In this document: in pieces, positions 34,336 through 42,351 of the stretch
Layout: each line of letters starts with the position of its first letter
Numbering within the stretch: the stretch's first letter is position 1
NCBI GenBank assembly: GCA_964433135.1
Contig: CAYSQW010000009.1
Coordinates: 1-64,000, forward strand
Direction of reading: 5' to 3'
Length of the DNA: 64,000 bases
Origin: CAYSQW01 sp964433135
GTDB taxonomy: Bacteria; Acidobacteriota; Aminicenantia; Aminicenantales; Aminicenantaceae
The notes under the pieces: model-generated
What the model was told of the DNA's origin: nothing
What the model saw: the letters and a program-made list of their open reading frames with translations, nothing else
Databases searched by the model: none
Translations under genes and position numbers: made by a program

Positions 34336-36951
34336 TCACTCATACCGCAGGGAATCGACCGGGTTGGCGGTGGAGGCCTTGATAGACTGAAAAGAGACGG
34401 TTATCAATGAGATCACCAGAGCCGTGCCTCCTGATATCAGGAATACTTCCCAACCAATCAGGATTCGGAAAGCGAAATTCTGAAGCCACTTGTGCATGGC
34501 GAAATAGGCCACGGGCCAGGCTATCAGGTTGGCCAGCACCACCCATTTGAGAAATTCTCCCGACAGGAGCAAATACAGGCTCGGCGTCGATGCGCCCAGG
34601 ATCTTCCGCACGCCGATCTCCTTGGTCTTTTGTTCGGCGGTATGAGCGGCCAGCCCGAAAATCCCCATGCAGGCTATGAAAACGGCCAGGATGGAAAAGA
34701 CCGAAAATATCTCGCTCATTTTTTTATCCGCGGCATGCATCTGTTCGAAACTCGCATCCAGAAAAAAATAATCCAGGGGGTAGTTTGGAACCATCTCCCC
34801 CCATGTCTTTCGGATTCGGGCTATGGTATCTGATAGGTTTTGAGGGCGTATACGTAAGGATAGGTAATTATGATCTTCGATGGGGGTGACCATGTAGCTT
34901 ATGGCATAGGGAGTCCGATGGAGGGAGTAGATATTGATATCTTTGACGACCCCGACGATATTTCCTTTGTATTGAGCACCAAAAGGATTATTAAAGCTCA
35001 GGCTTTTCCCGACCGCCTCCTGTGGGGAACCATAGCCGGCTTCGTGAACCGTTGCTTCGCTGACCAGAAACTCCGAGGTGTTTTTGCTTGAAATAGGGGT
35101 GTGAATATTTTTCCCGGCGATGAGCTCCAGTCCGTATGTGCCGACAAACTCCTTGCCGACGAAATAGACGACCTGGCCTATATAATCTTCACGGCCTTCG
35201 AACCGGAAGTTGTTGTGCATGCTGCCCTTGGTGGGGACGTAGGATGATGTCGTCATGTTTTCGATCCCGGCGGTTCTCAGCAGCTCATCCCTGAATCCTT
35301 CGTAGCTTTGTCTGAGGTCTTTGTTCAAGGGGATGACCATGACCTGCTCCCTGTCATATCCGAGATGCCGGGAGCGTATGAAGCTCATTTGTTGGAGGAC
35401 GATCAAGGTGGAGAAAATGATCCCGATGGAAAGGGCGAACTGAAATACGATGAGTCCTTTTTGCAAAACTGCGCCTGAGGTTGATCGGGAGGCCCTGGAC
35501 TTCAAGGAATTGATCGGTTTGAAAGCGGACAAAAAGAATGCCGGGTAGATTCCGGAGAAAAATCCGACAGCAAGAACGAGGGCGGTCATGGATAGAATAA
35601 GCAGAGGATTCGTCAGTAAAGAAAGAGAAAAGCTCTTGTCCGCCAACCGATTGAGCTGGGGCAGTGCCAGAATGACGATAACCATGGCAGCCAAAGCGGA
35701 AAAGATGCTGAGCAGTATGGATTCTCCGAGATACTGCTGTACCAGCTGGTTTTTACGGGCGCCCACGACCTTTCGGATCCCGACTTCCTTGGCCCTTTTA
35801 ACGGCGTAGGCCGTCGATAGGTTCATGAAGTTGATGCAGGCGATGATCAGCACAAACAGGGCGATGGCGGTAAAGATATAGACGTAGAGGATATTCCCGA
35901 CGGGCTCGATCTCGGATTTTAGACGAGAGTGGAGGTGGATATCGAGCAGGGGCTGAAGGCTGATGCTATACCAGGGATCTTCCCGCCAGTTTCGGTGAAG
36001 AAAATCCAGCAATTTGTCATTCAGGATTCCGGCTGATGATTTCGCGTTTAAAAGAACGTAAGTGGAGTGTTGATAAATACCGTTGAAACTGTCCGTGTCT
36101 TCATGCTGGCTGTTGTAAGATGCCAGGAAATCAAAATGGAAGTGTGAATTTCGGGGAACATTCCTTGCGATCCCCGTTATACGGAAGAGCATGAGCTCGC
36201 CGTCATTGTAAGGATCGCTTTCCAGAGTTTTACCGATGGGATCTTCATTGCCGAAATATTTTTTCGCCGTTTCTTCGGTTAAAACGATGGAGTTCGGCTC
36301 ATTGAGAGCGGATTCGGGATCGCCTTTGATCAACGGGAAATCGAATACCGTAAAGATGGAGGGTTCACAGAAAAAGAACCTTGATTCATAGAATTTTTTT
36401 TCCTTATAGCCGATATATCGCTTGACGTTCTGTCCCATCTTGCGGATGCGCACGGTTTCAATGATTTCGGGGAAATCTTTTTTGAGGGCCGGACCCACGC
36501 CGAAAGAACCGTTGGCGTTCGTGGGTGTTCCGTCGTTTGATGTGGAGAAAACGATCCGGAATATCCGGTCTGATTTTTCATGAAAACGGTCATAGCTCAA
36601 TTCATCCTTAACCCAGAGGAGGATCATGATGGTGCATGCGATCCCGAACGCAAGACCGGCGATATTGATGAATGAGTATCCTCTGTTTCGTTTGATGTTC
36701 CGCATCGTGACTTTCATGTAATTTTTAAACATAACCGTTCTCCAGATGATTGATTTCACGGCGAATGCCTGCATGATGAGCATAAGTTTGCAGATCCAGA
36801 TCATTCCGGATAGAAAAGGGCCTTTATTTTCTTTATTCCCGGCATACCGGGTTTCCATGTCGTCCAAGATGCTTTCCCGCATGATTTCGTCGATGAAAAA
36901 GCTCAGGCAGAAATCAGTGAATTTGGACAGCGCGGATCTCCGGTTCTTCAT
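34336..36951 (-). CDS. ABC permease of the MacB/FtsX type with N-terminal prefix domain
   Basis: 871 residues. A permease-prefix domain (about 1-70, SKFTDFCLSFFIDEIMRESILDD in part) is followed by a membrane segment, then MacB_PCD (YSFINIAGLAFGIACTIMILLWVKDELS), FtsX, a second MacB-type periplasmic region and a second FtsX (GIFGLAAHTAEQKTKEIGVRKILGAS). The permease repeats carry the EIGVRKVVGA/KEIGVRKILGA coupling helices. No ATP-binding partner is encoded in the window. Such proteins, often paired with PadR, are abundant in Acidobacteriota and Bacteroidota. Its start overlaps the PadR stop (ATGA), so the two are one operon. Confidence 0.87.
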   Translation of the reverse strand: MKNRRSALSKFTDFCLSFFIDEIMRESILDDMETRYAGNKENKGPFLSGMIWICKLMLIMQAFAVKSIIWRTVMFKNYMKVTMRNIKRNRGYSFINIAGLAFGIACTIMILLWVKDELSYDRFHEKSDRIFRIVFSTSNDGTPTNANGSFGVGPALKKDFPEIIETVRIRKMGQNVKRYIGYKEKKFYESRFFFCEPSIFTVFDFPLIKGDPESALNEPNSIVLTEETAKKYFGNEDPIGKTLESDPYNDGELMLFRITGIARNVPRNSHFHFDFLASYNSQHEDTDSFNGIYQHSTYVLLNAKSSAGILNDKLLDFLHRNWREDPWYSISLQPLLDIHLHSRLKSEIEPVGNILYVYIFTAIALFVLIIACINFMNLSTAYAVKRAKEVGIRKVVGARKNQLVQQYLGESILLSIFSALAAMVIVILALPQLNRLADKSFSLSLLTNPLLILSMTALVLAVGFFSGIYPAFFLSAFKPINSLKSRASRSTSGAVLQKGLIVFQFALSIGIIFSTLIVLQQMSFIRSRHLGYDREQVMVIPLNKDLRQSYEGFRDELLRTAGIENMTTSSYVPTKGSMHNNFRFEGREDYIGQVVYFVGKEFVGTYGLELIAGKNIHTPISSKNTSEFLVSEATVHEAGYGSPQEAVGKSLSFNNPFGAQYKGNIVGVVKDINIYSLHRTPYAISYMVTPIEDHNYLSLRIRPQNLSDTIARIRKTWGEMVPNYPLDYFFLDASFEQMHAADKKMSEIFSVFSILAVFIACMGIFGLAAHTAEQKTKEIGVRKILGASTPSLYLLLSGEFLKWVVLANLIAWPVAYFAMHKWLQNFAFRILIGWEVFLISGGTALVISLITVSFQSIKASTANPVDSLRYE

Positions 36952-37277
36952 CGGCCGTATTCTTTTTTAAGGTCGGGGACTCCATTCCACAACGCCCGGT
37001 TGATCTCCTGAACATGGATCAATCTTTGGGTTCCCGAAGGCGTGAGTCTGTAATGGATACGGGGCCGCCCGCCCTTTTCCGTGGATTTCTCGGCTTTTGC
37101 GGCATCGACATATCCTTTTTCCCGCAAGCGGCTCAAGGGGGCGTAGATCGCCTCGGACAGCCAGGATATTCCGGTGTCGTTTTCCACCTGTTGGCGGATG
37201 GCGATCCCGTAAGCGTCACCCTCGAGTTTCCAGATGGCCAAAAGCAATATTTCTTCGATCCTGGAGAGGAATGCCAT
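36948..37277 (-). CDS. PadR family transcriptional regulator
   Basis: 109 residues: a winged-helix domain (LLAIWKLEGDAYGIAIRQQVEN, ISWLSEAIYAPLSRLREKGYVDA) with the TPSGTQRL segment and a short C-terminal dimerisation helix. PadR proteins repress their own operons and respond to phenolics or antibiotics. The stop overlaps the start of the ABC permease by 4 bp, so it most likely controls that permease. The intergenic DNA to the aro operon carries two ATTAGATAA sites (37333-37341 and 37422-37430) that could be its targets. Confidence 0.88.
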   Translation of the reverse strand: MAFLSRIEEILLLAIWKLEGDAYGIAIRQQVENDTGISWLSEAIYAPLSRLREKGYVDAAKAEKSTEKGGRPRIHYRLTPSGTQRLIHVQEINRALWNGVPDLKKEYGR

Positions 37278-37332
37278 TTTATCGTCTGCCTGCTCCAGAT
37301 TTCATCGAAATTGTTTTAATAGGACTATTCAT

Positions 37333-37341
37333 ATTAGATAA
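37333..37341 (+). promoter_or_regulatory. ATTAGATAA site near padR
   Basis: Nine bases identical to the left half of the palindrome in the aro promoter 89 bp downstream, with CATG following at a similar distance. A candidate operator half-site for PadR. Confidence 0.3.
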
Positions 37342-37411
37342 GACATGGAAAGAAGAAAAAGGTTGCGGGACGGCTGAAATCCGGTTTTTCACAAGTCCAT
37401 TCCATAATCAC

Positions 37412-37441
37412 TTGACATCTGATTAGATAACATGTTCTAAT
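37412..37441 (+). promoter_or_regulatory. aro operon promoter with overlapping palindrome
   Basis: Consensus TTGACA at 37412-37417, an 18 bp spacer and TCTAAT at 37436-37441. The 20 bp from 37422 to 37441 form a near-palindrome: ATTAG, AT, AACATGTT, CTAAT; deleting the two bases AT makes it perfect. An operator over the spacer and -10 would act by blocking RNA polymerase. The leader to the first aro gene is about 180 nt. The 351 bp between padR and the aro genes hold this promoter, the hairpin at 37529-37551 and a C10 tract, with no protein gene. Confidence 0.65.
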
Positions 37442-37528
37442 TCTCCCTGGATATGGCAATGAGAATAAAAAACTGTTCTACAGTAAGCAAAACGGCTCAT
37501 TCGCCTTCCTTTTCCAATTATTACTTTT

Positions 37529-37551
37529 ATTTGGGCGCTAAGCGTCCAAAT
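37529..37551 (+). promoter_or_regulatory. leader hairpin of the aro operon
   Basis: ATTTGGGCGC at 37529-37538 pairs with GCGTCCAAAT at 37542-37551 over 10 bp including one G-U pair, with a TAA loop. It is followed not by T but by a C10 tract (37557-37566). It may slow polymerase, protect the mRNA or mark a regulated leader. I cannot match it to a known attenuator: no Tyr/Phe/Trp-rich leader peptide is visible. Confidence 0.55.
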
Positions 37552-37556
37552 TAACA

Positions 37557-37566
37557 CCCCCCCCCC
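37557..37566. repeat. homopolymeric tract of 10 C in the aro leader
   Basis: Ten consecutive C residues five bases after the leader hairpin and about 60 bp before the aroF start. The run resembles the C12 tract at 322-333, also in a leader. Confidence 0.75.
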
Positions 37567-37628
37567 TCTTTCCTCTTTATAAAAAACAAGTCTTCCTGTC
37601 TGCATTAATATAGGGAAAAGTGTTCAAA

Positions 37629-38441
37629 ATGAATGATATACAATTAGTTAGTTTGAAAAATAAGAGTAAAACCATAATTCAGGTCGAGGACATCACGATC
37701 GGCAAGGATTTTGCGCTGATCGCCGGACCGTGCAGTGTTGAAAATGAAGAACAGACATTGAAAATCGCTGATGCTGTAAAAAAAGCAGGAGCCAACATGC
37801 TGCGCGGGGGGGCGTTTAAACCTAGATCATCACCCTATTCGTTTCAAGGTTTGGGATTGAAGGGACTCAAGATCTTAAGGAAAGCAAAGGAATACACCGG
37901 AATGCCTATCGTGTCCGAGGTCCTTGATCCCCGGGATGTTTCCTGGATGTGTGAGTATGTCGATATTCTGCAAATTGGTGCTCGGAATATGCAGAATTAT
38001 TCTCTACTAAAGGAGGTCGGCAGGATTAACCGGCCTATTCTGCTGAAAAGGGGTATGCAGGGGACGATCTCAGAGTGGCTTAGCTGTGCGGAATACATAT
38101 TAAATGAAGGAAACGCCGATGTGATTCTTTGTGAAAGAGGCATCAGAACTTTCGAGACCTATTCCCGAAATACACTGGATCTCAGCGCGGTTCCCGCAGT
38201 TAAAGAACTCTCCCATTTACCTATCATCGTTGATCCTACTCATGCAACGGGTAGGGTGAGCTTTATCCCCTCCATGAGTCTGGCTGCGGTAGCCTCCGGC
38301 GTCGATGGATTGATTGTGGAGGTCCATGACCACCCGGAGAATGCTTTGAGTGATAAGGATCAGGCTCTTCTCCCTCAAGCTTTCTCCGAAATGGCGGATA
38401 AGATATTTCGCCTCCACGATTTCATGGGAGAGCTGAATTGA
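37629..38441 (+). CDS. aroF: 3-deoxy-7-phosphoheptulonate synthase (type I-beta)
   Basis: 270 residues. The KDO8P-synthase-like barrel shows LIAGPCSVEN (PEP/metal), RGGAFKPRSSPYSFQG, LLKRGMQGT and VDPTHATGRVSF, all diagnostic of DAHP synthase. It condenses PEP and erythrose 4-phosphate, the entry step to aromatic amino acids. There is no N-terminal ferredoxin-like or ACT domain, as in Pyrococcus-type enzymes, so feedback must come from elsewhere, possibly the separate chorismate mutase. The start is uncertain: ATG 37629 or GTG 37620, the latter better spaced from an AGGGA site. First gene of the aro operon. Confidence 0.93.
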   Translation: MNDIQLVSLKNKSKTIIQVEDITIGKDFALIAGPCSVENEEQTLKIADAVKKAGANMLRGGAFKPRSSPYSFQGLGLKGLKILRKAKEYTGMPIVSEVLDPRDVSWMCEYVDILQIGARNMQNYSLLKEVGRINRPILLKRGMQGTISEWLSCAEYILNEGNADVILCERGIRTFETYSRNTLDLSAVPAVKELSHLPIIVDPTHATGRVSFIPSMSLAAVASGVDGLIVEVHDHPENALSDKDQALLPQAFSEMADKIFRLHDFMGELN

Positions 38442-38521
38442 AAATTCCGAGGATGTTGTCCATCCGGTATGCTCCATGAAAAACGCGGAAAAAAAACCGG
38501 AAAAAGTTCGGGAGGACAAGG

Positions 38522-39769
38522 ATGAAAAGAATCTGTAATGCGTGGGTGGAAGGAATGATTAAGGCCCCCCCCTCAAAAAGCATGATGATCCGGGCGGCCG
38601 CTGCCGGGCTTTTATGTAAAGGCGAAACGAGAATCATGAATCCCTCTTTTTGTGATGATGCACGGGCATCGCTTCACATCGTTGATGCTTTGGGAGGGGA
38701 GGTGAAAATTCGGGATGGTTATATAAAGATCGTTGGAGGAGAGGGCCCCCAAAAAAAGACTTATCTGGACTGTATGGAGTCAGGGCTTTGTATGCGGATG
38801 TTTATGCCCATTGCCGCTCTTTTCAGGGAGGAGACCACTATCGAGGGGAAAGGATCGCTGCTTTTACGTCCTATAGGAGAGGCGGAGAACGCCATACGTC
38901 GACTTGGGGGTTGGTGCCGGACAAATCGAGGAAAACTGCCGATTAAAGTGAATGGACTTTTAAGGGGAGGGAACATTCATCTCAATAGCTCGATGAGCTC
39001 ACAATTTTTAACGGGGCTTTTAATAGCCCTTCCTTCGTGTGATAAGGATTCGGAAATTATCACAACCGGTTTGTCCAGCAAGCCCTATATTTCCATGACC
39101 TTGGAAATTTTGTCTGATTTTGGGATCGTTGTTAACCACGATGATGATTTTGAAAGATTCTTCATTGCCGGGTCGCAGCATTATAGAAGCAATCATTATT
39201 TGGTGGAGGGGGATTGGTCTGGAGCGTCTTTTTTTCTGGTGGCCGGCGCAATCAGGGGACGTGTCGGGATCCAAGGTTTATCGATTCGATCAAAGCAGGC
39301 GGATTTACGGATTCTTGATGTTTTGAAGTTAGTTGGAGCCAAAGTCACCGCTGATGATAATTTCGTGTTTGTGGAAAACAATAGTCTAAAAAGCTTCGAG
39401 TTCGATGCGACTCATTGCCCCGATCTTTTTCCTCCTCTGATTGCATTAGCCTGTTCCTGTCAAGGAAGATCTGAAATCCATGGCGTTGAGCGGTTGTTTT
39501 TTAAAGAGTCAAACCGAGCGAATGTCCTTTGCGATGAGTTTAAGAAAATCGGAGCCAGGCTGGCTATCGAGGACGATACCATGCTTATTGATGGAGGTCC
39601 TCTTAATGGGGGAGTTGTAAATTCGCATGGAGATCACCGCATCGCCATGGCGGCAGCCGTCGCCGGGCTTGTGTCTCGTGAGGGGATTAGCATTCAGGGT
39701 TGGCGGTGTGTATCAAAATCATACCCCCGCTTTTATGAAGACCTAGAGTCCATCTATAGATGCTTTTGA
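38522..39769 (+). CDS. aroA: 3-phosphoshikimate 1-carboxyvinyltransferase (EPSP synthase), divergent
   Basis: 415 residues, two similar halves of the EPSP/MurA fold. Recognisable parts: APPSKSMMIRAAAAGLL (shikimate-phosphate lysine and serine), NSSMSSQFLTGLL, DWSGASFFLVAGA, CPDLFPPLIALA and GDHRIAMAAAVAG. The usual NAGTAMRP loop reads ESGLCMRMF, so Thr97 and Pro101 of the E. coli numbering are replaced by Leu and Met. The enzyme transfers enolpyruvyl from PEP to shikimate 3-phosphate. A GGGAGGACAAGG site precedes the ATG. Second gene of the aro operon, 80 bp after aroF. Confidence 0.9.
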   Translation: MKRICNAWVEGMIKAPPSKSMMIRAAAAGLLCKGETRIMNPSFCDDARASLHIVDALGGEVKIRDGYIKIVGGEGPQKKTYLDCMESGLCMRMFMPIAALFREETTIEGKGSLLLRPIGEAENAIRRLGGWCRTNRGKLPIKVNGLLRGGNIHLNSSMSSQFLTGLLIALPSCDKDSEIITTGLSSKPYISMTLEILSDFGIVVNHDDDFERFFIAGSQHYRSNHYLVEGDWSGASFFLVAGAIRGRVGIQGLSIRSKQADLRILDVLKLVGAKVTADDNFVFVENNSLKSFEFDATHCPDLFPPLIALACSCQGRSEIHGVERLFFKESNRANVLCDEFKKIGARLAIEDDTMLIDGGPLNGGVVNSHGDHRIAMAAAVAGLVSREGISIQGWRCVSKSYPRFYEDLESIYRCF

Positions 39770-39805
39770 TGTGAAGACCCCACTGACCATGAAAGGAGAA
39801 TAAAT

Positions 39806-40063
39806 ATGAGCTTACATAAAATTAGAAAAAGAATAGATGATATCGACAAAGAGATTTTAATGAAAATAAATACGCGCATGGAATTGGCATTGAAAACGAA
39901 AAATTTCAAACGGCATATATCGGTCCGTAAGCGGGAAACACAGGTTCTTGAACAGGTCAAACGACATGCCACGAATCTGTCCCTTATTGAATCTGAATTC
40001 GCTGAAAAAATCTTCAATGAATTCATAAAGGAAAGCCGTAGGCTTCAAGGTGAAAAAGAATAA
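39806..40063 (+). CDS. aroQ: chorismate mutase (AroQ class)
   Basis: 85 residues, a single all-helical AroQ module: IRKRIDDIDKEILMKINTRM with the N-terminal catalytic Arg, KTKNFKRH with the central Lys, and VRKRETQVLEQVKRHA. It rearranges chorismate to prephenate. A GAAAGGAG site precedes the ATG. The gene is clearly AT-rich. As a free-standing minimal mutase next to a DAHP synthase without regulatory domain, it could bind and regulate that enzyme, as is known for AroQ-DAHPS pairs in other bacteria. Confidence 0.88.
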   Translation: MSLHKIRKRIDDIDKEILMKINTRMELALKTKNFKRHISVRKRETQVLEQVKRHATNLSLIESEFAEKIFNEFIKESRRLQGEKE

Positions 40064-40854
40064 TGAAAATCCTTATATTGGGAACAGGAAAAATTGGGAC
40101 GTGGTTGGCCGAAAACTTGAAAAAAGAGCACGAGATTAGTGTTTTTGATATCAGAATCGAACAAGCTCTCAAGCTCTCTGGAGTTGCGGTATTCAGAAAA
40201 AGATCCGAGATCAAGAATTTTCGACCTCAAATTGTCATCAATGCGGTCAGCATACAAAATACAATTACGGCTTTTGAATCCATAGTGTCTTATCTCCCCA
40301 ATAACTGTATTCTCTCAGATGTGAGGTCCGTGAAAGGGGGTATTTGTGATTATTACATGGGCTGCGGTTTCCTTTTTGCTTCTGTCCACCCCATGTTTGG
40401 ACCGGTGGTTGCCGGTGCGGCAAGGCTCCGAAACGAAAATGTGATCATATTAAGGGAATCATGCCCGGAGGGCATTCAATTTTTCCAGGATTTTTTCAAA
40501 AGAATGGGGCTTCGGATTTTTGCATATTCATTTGACGAGCATGACCGGCTGATGGCCTATTCGCTGACTTTGCCTTTTGCATCATCCCTTGTCTTTGCCG
40601 CCAATATGGATGAAATAACCGTTCCCGGTTCTACCTTCAAAAAGCACCTGGAGATTGCCGGAGGCCTGCTGGCTGAGGATGACCATCTTTTGGCTGAAAT
40701 CCTTTTCAATCCGTATTCGATTCATCAGCTGGAAAAAGTCAACAGCAAGCTGGAATTCCTCAAGCATGTTATTCGGCAGAAGGACTTGGATGAAGCCAAG
40801 ATGTTTTTCGAACAGCTAAGAAATAATATTAAAGGGAGTTCAAGAGGATCCTGA
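40063..40854 (+). CDS. tyrA: prephenate dehydrogenase
   Basis: 263 residues. The Rossmann motif ILGTGKIGTWLAENL opens the protein; SDVRSVKGG and SVHPMFGP are the conserved NAD-site serine and catalytic His regions of TyrA, and a helical dimerisation half follows (HDRLMAYSLTLPFASSL). It oxidatively decarboxylates prephenate to 4-hydroxyphenylpyruvate for tyrosine. There is no C-terminal ACT domain. The ATG shares one base with the chorismate mutase stop, so mutase and dehydrogenase are coupled, in effect a split TyrA. Last gene of the operon. Confidence 0.9.
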   Translation: MKILILGTGKIGTWLAENLKKEHEISVFDIRIEQALKLSGVAVFRKRSEIKNFRPQIVINAVSIQNTITAFESIVSYLPNNCILSDVRSVKGGICDYYMGCGFLFASVHPMFGPVVAGAARLRNENVIILRESCPEGIQFFQDFFKRMGLRIFAYSFDEHDRLMAYSLTLPFASSLVFAANMDEITVPGSTFKKHLEIAGGLLAEDDHLLAEILFNPYSIHQLEKVNSKLEFLKHVIRQKDLDEAKMFFEQLRNNIKGSSRGS

Positions 40855-41005
40855 CAATGCGGCATTTCCCTTCCGCTTAAGGATGAAGATGGGGATTGAT
40901 CGGATTCTGCAGAGGAAGTGGGAAAGGAATTAAATTTGTTTCAAGAGCGGAAAGGAAGGGGTTTTGTGATATCCGGAATATCGATTACATTGGGAGGCAA
41001 AACAT

Positions 41006-41095
<90 letters not shown>

Positions 41096-41151
41096 TTGTG
41101 GGATGGACGACCGGATGAATGTTCATCCGATCCGCGGCAGCGGCCGCATAT

Positions 41152-41568
41152 CTATGATTTGTTTTCCCCGGTTTTTTCTTCTCCGGGTTTTTTCTCAGTT
41201 TCCGCTGTTTTTTCTTCGTCGGCTTTTTTTTCGGGATCCTCGGCCGGCGTCGCCGCAGCGGGGTTGGGATCGTTCTCCGGTACTTGCTGGGTTTCGGTTA
41301 CGGCCGGGGCTTCTTCACCGCTGACGACCGATTTCGAACCCTGGGCGGAAACGATCCACAGGCCCATGGAAGTGAGCATAAAGATAACGGCCGATGCGGT
41401 CGTAACCTTGGACAGCAGGGACGTGGCGCCGCGCGGGCCGAAAACGGATTGGCTTCCTCCACCGCCGAATGCTCCCGCCAAGTCGGCTGATTTTCCCGAC
41501 TGCAAAAGAACCGCGACGATCAGGATCAAACAAACGATGACATGGATGATTGTGATTAAAGTTGCCAT
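41152..41568 (-). CDS. secG: preprotein translocase subunit SecG with long acidic/basic tail
   Basis: 138 residues. The first 75 carry two transmembrane helices separated by the SecG loop (VAVLLQSGKSADLAGAFGG, GSQSVFGPRGATSLLSK). The last 60 residues, rich in Glu, Lys, Pro and Ala (EDPEKKADEEKTAETEKK), form a disordered extension longer than in the usual 75-110-residue SecG. It assists SecYE in protein export. The start overlaps the end of tpiA by 13 bp. Confidence 0.92.
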   Translation of the reverse strand: MATLITIIHVIVCLILIVAVLLQSGKSADLAGAFGGGGSQSVFGPRGATSLLSKVTTASAVIFMLTSMGLWIVSAQGSKSVVSGEEAPAVTETQQVPENDPNPAAATPAEDPEKKADEEKTAETEKKPGEEKTGENKS

Positions 41569-42350
41569 TTTTTCTTAAATGCTCTTACAGCTTCCTTTGT
41601 GATTTCGATGAACGATTCCGCCTTCAGCGCGGCCCCTCCTACCAAGGCGCCGTTGATGTCGTTTTCTTGCATCAGCGAAAACGTATTGGCGGGTTTTACA
41701 GAACCGCCGTAGAGGATTATAGCACAGCCGGAGACTTCATTTCCATATCTTTGTGCACATTCTTCCCGGATGAAAGCATGGACATCCTGAGCCTGCTCAG
41801 GGGTAGCGGTCAATCCGGTTCCGATCGCCCACAAGGGTTCATAGGCGATGACGATCTCACTGAATTCTTCAGGGGAAAAGTCTTTCAGCCCTTCTTCGAG
41901 CTGCGTGTGGATCTTATCGAGCGTCAGGTCTTTTTCCCGTTCTTTCAGCGATTCTCCGATACACAGGATCGGCATGAGCCCGTGCCGGAGCGCCGCACGG
42001 ATTTTTTTATTGACGGTTTCATCGGTTTCACCGAAGTACTGTCGTCGTTCGGAGTGACCGATAATGACACAGGTGCAGCCCGCGTCCTTGAGCATAGCGG
42101 GGGAGACTTCTCCCGTGAAAGCGCCTTTCTCTTCCCAGAAGATATTCTGGGCGCCCAGAAGGACGGGACTTTCCTTGATGACCTCGGCCGTGTCGCTCAG
42201 AGCGGTATAGGGGGGAATGACGGTCATGACGGCATCGGGAAGCGAAGCCGCCGCATCCGTGATTTCCAGCACGAGAGACCGTGCCTCGGCGATTGTCATG
42301 TGCATTTTCCAGTTTCCGGAGATAAAAGGTTTTTTATTGGTAAATTCCAT
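41556..42350 (-). CDS. tpiA: triosephosphate isomerase
   Basis: 264 residues. FISGNWKMHMT holds the N-terminal Asn/Lys, VIIGHSERRQYFGE the electrophilic His, and VIAYEPLWAIGTG the catalytic Glu; the C-terminal LYGGSVKPAN and GALVGGAALK close the phosphate site. It interconverts dihydroxyacetone phosphate and glyceraldehyde 3-phosphate. It starts one base after the pgk stop and overlaps secG, so gap-pgk-tpiA-secG is an operon. Confidence 0.97.
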   Translation of the reverse strand: MEFTNKKPFISGNWKMHMTIAEARSLVLEITDAAASLPDAVMTVIPPYTALSDTAEVIKESPVLLGAQNIFWEEKGAFTGEVSPAMLKDAGCTCVIIGHSERRQYFGETDETVNKKIRAALRHGLMPILCIGESLKEREKDLTLDKIHTQLEEGLKDFSPEEFSEIVIAYEPLWAIGTGLTATPEQAQDVHAFIREECAQRYGNEVSGCAIILYGGSVKPANTFSLMQENDINGALVGGAALKAESFIEITKEAVRAFKKKWQL

Positions 42351-42351
42351 A

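Noticed and set aside
38476..38538. A 20-codon Lys/Glu-rich frame overlapping the aroA start, considered as a leader peptide
   Set aside because: No ribosome-binding site and no aromatic codons; it overlaps the Shine-Dalgarno region of aroA.
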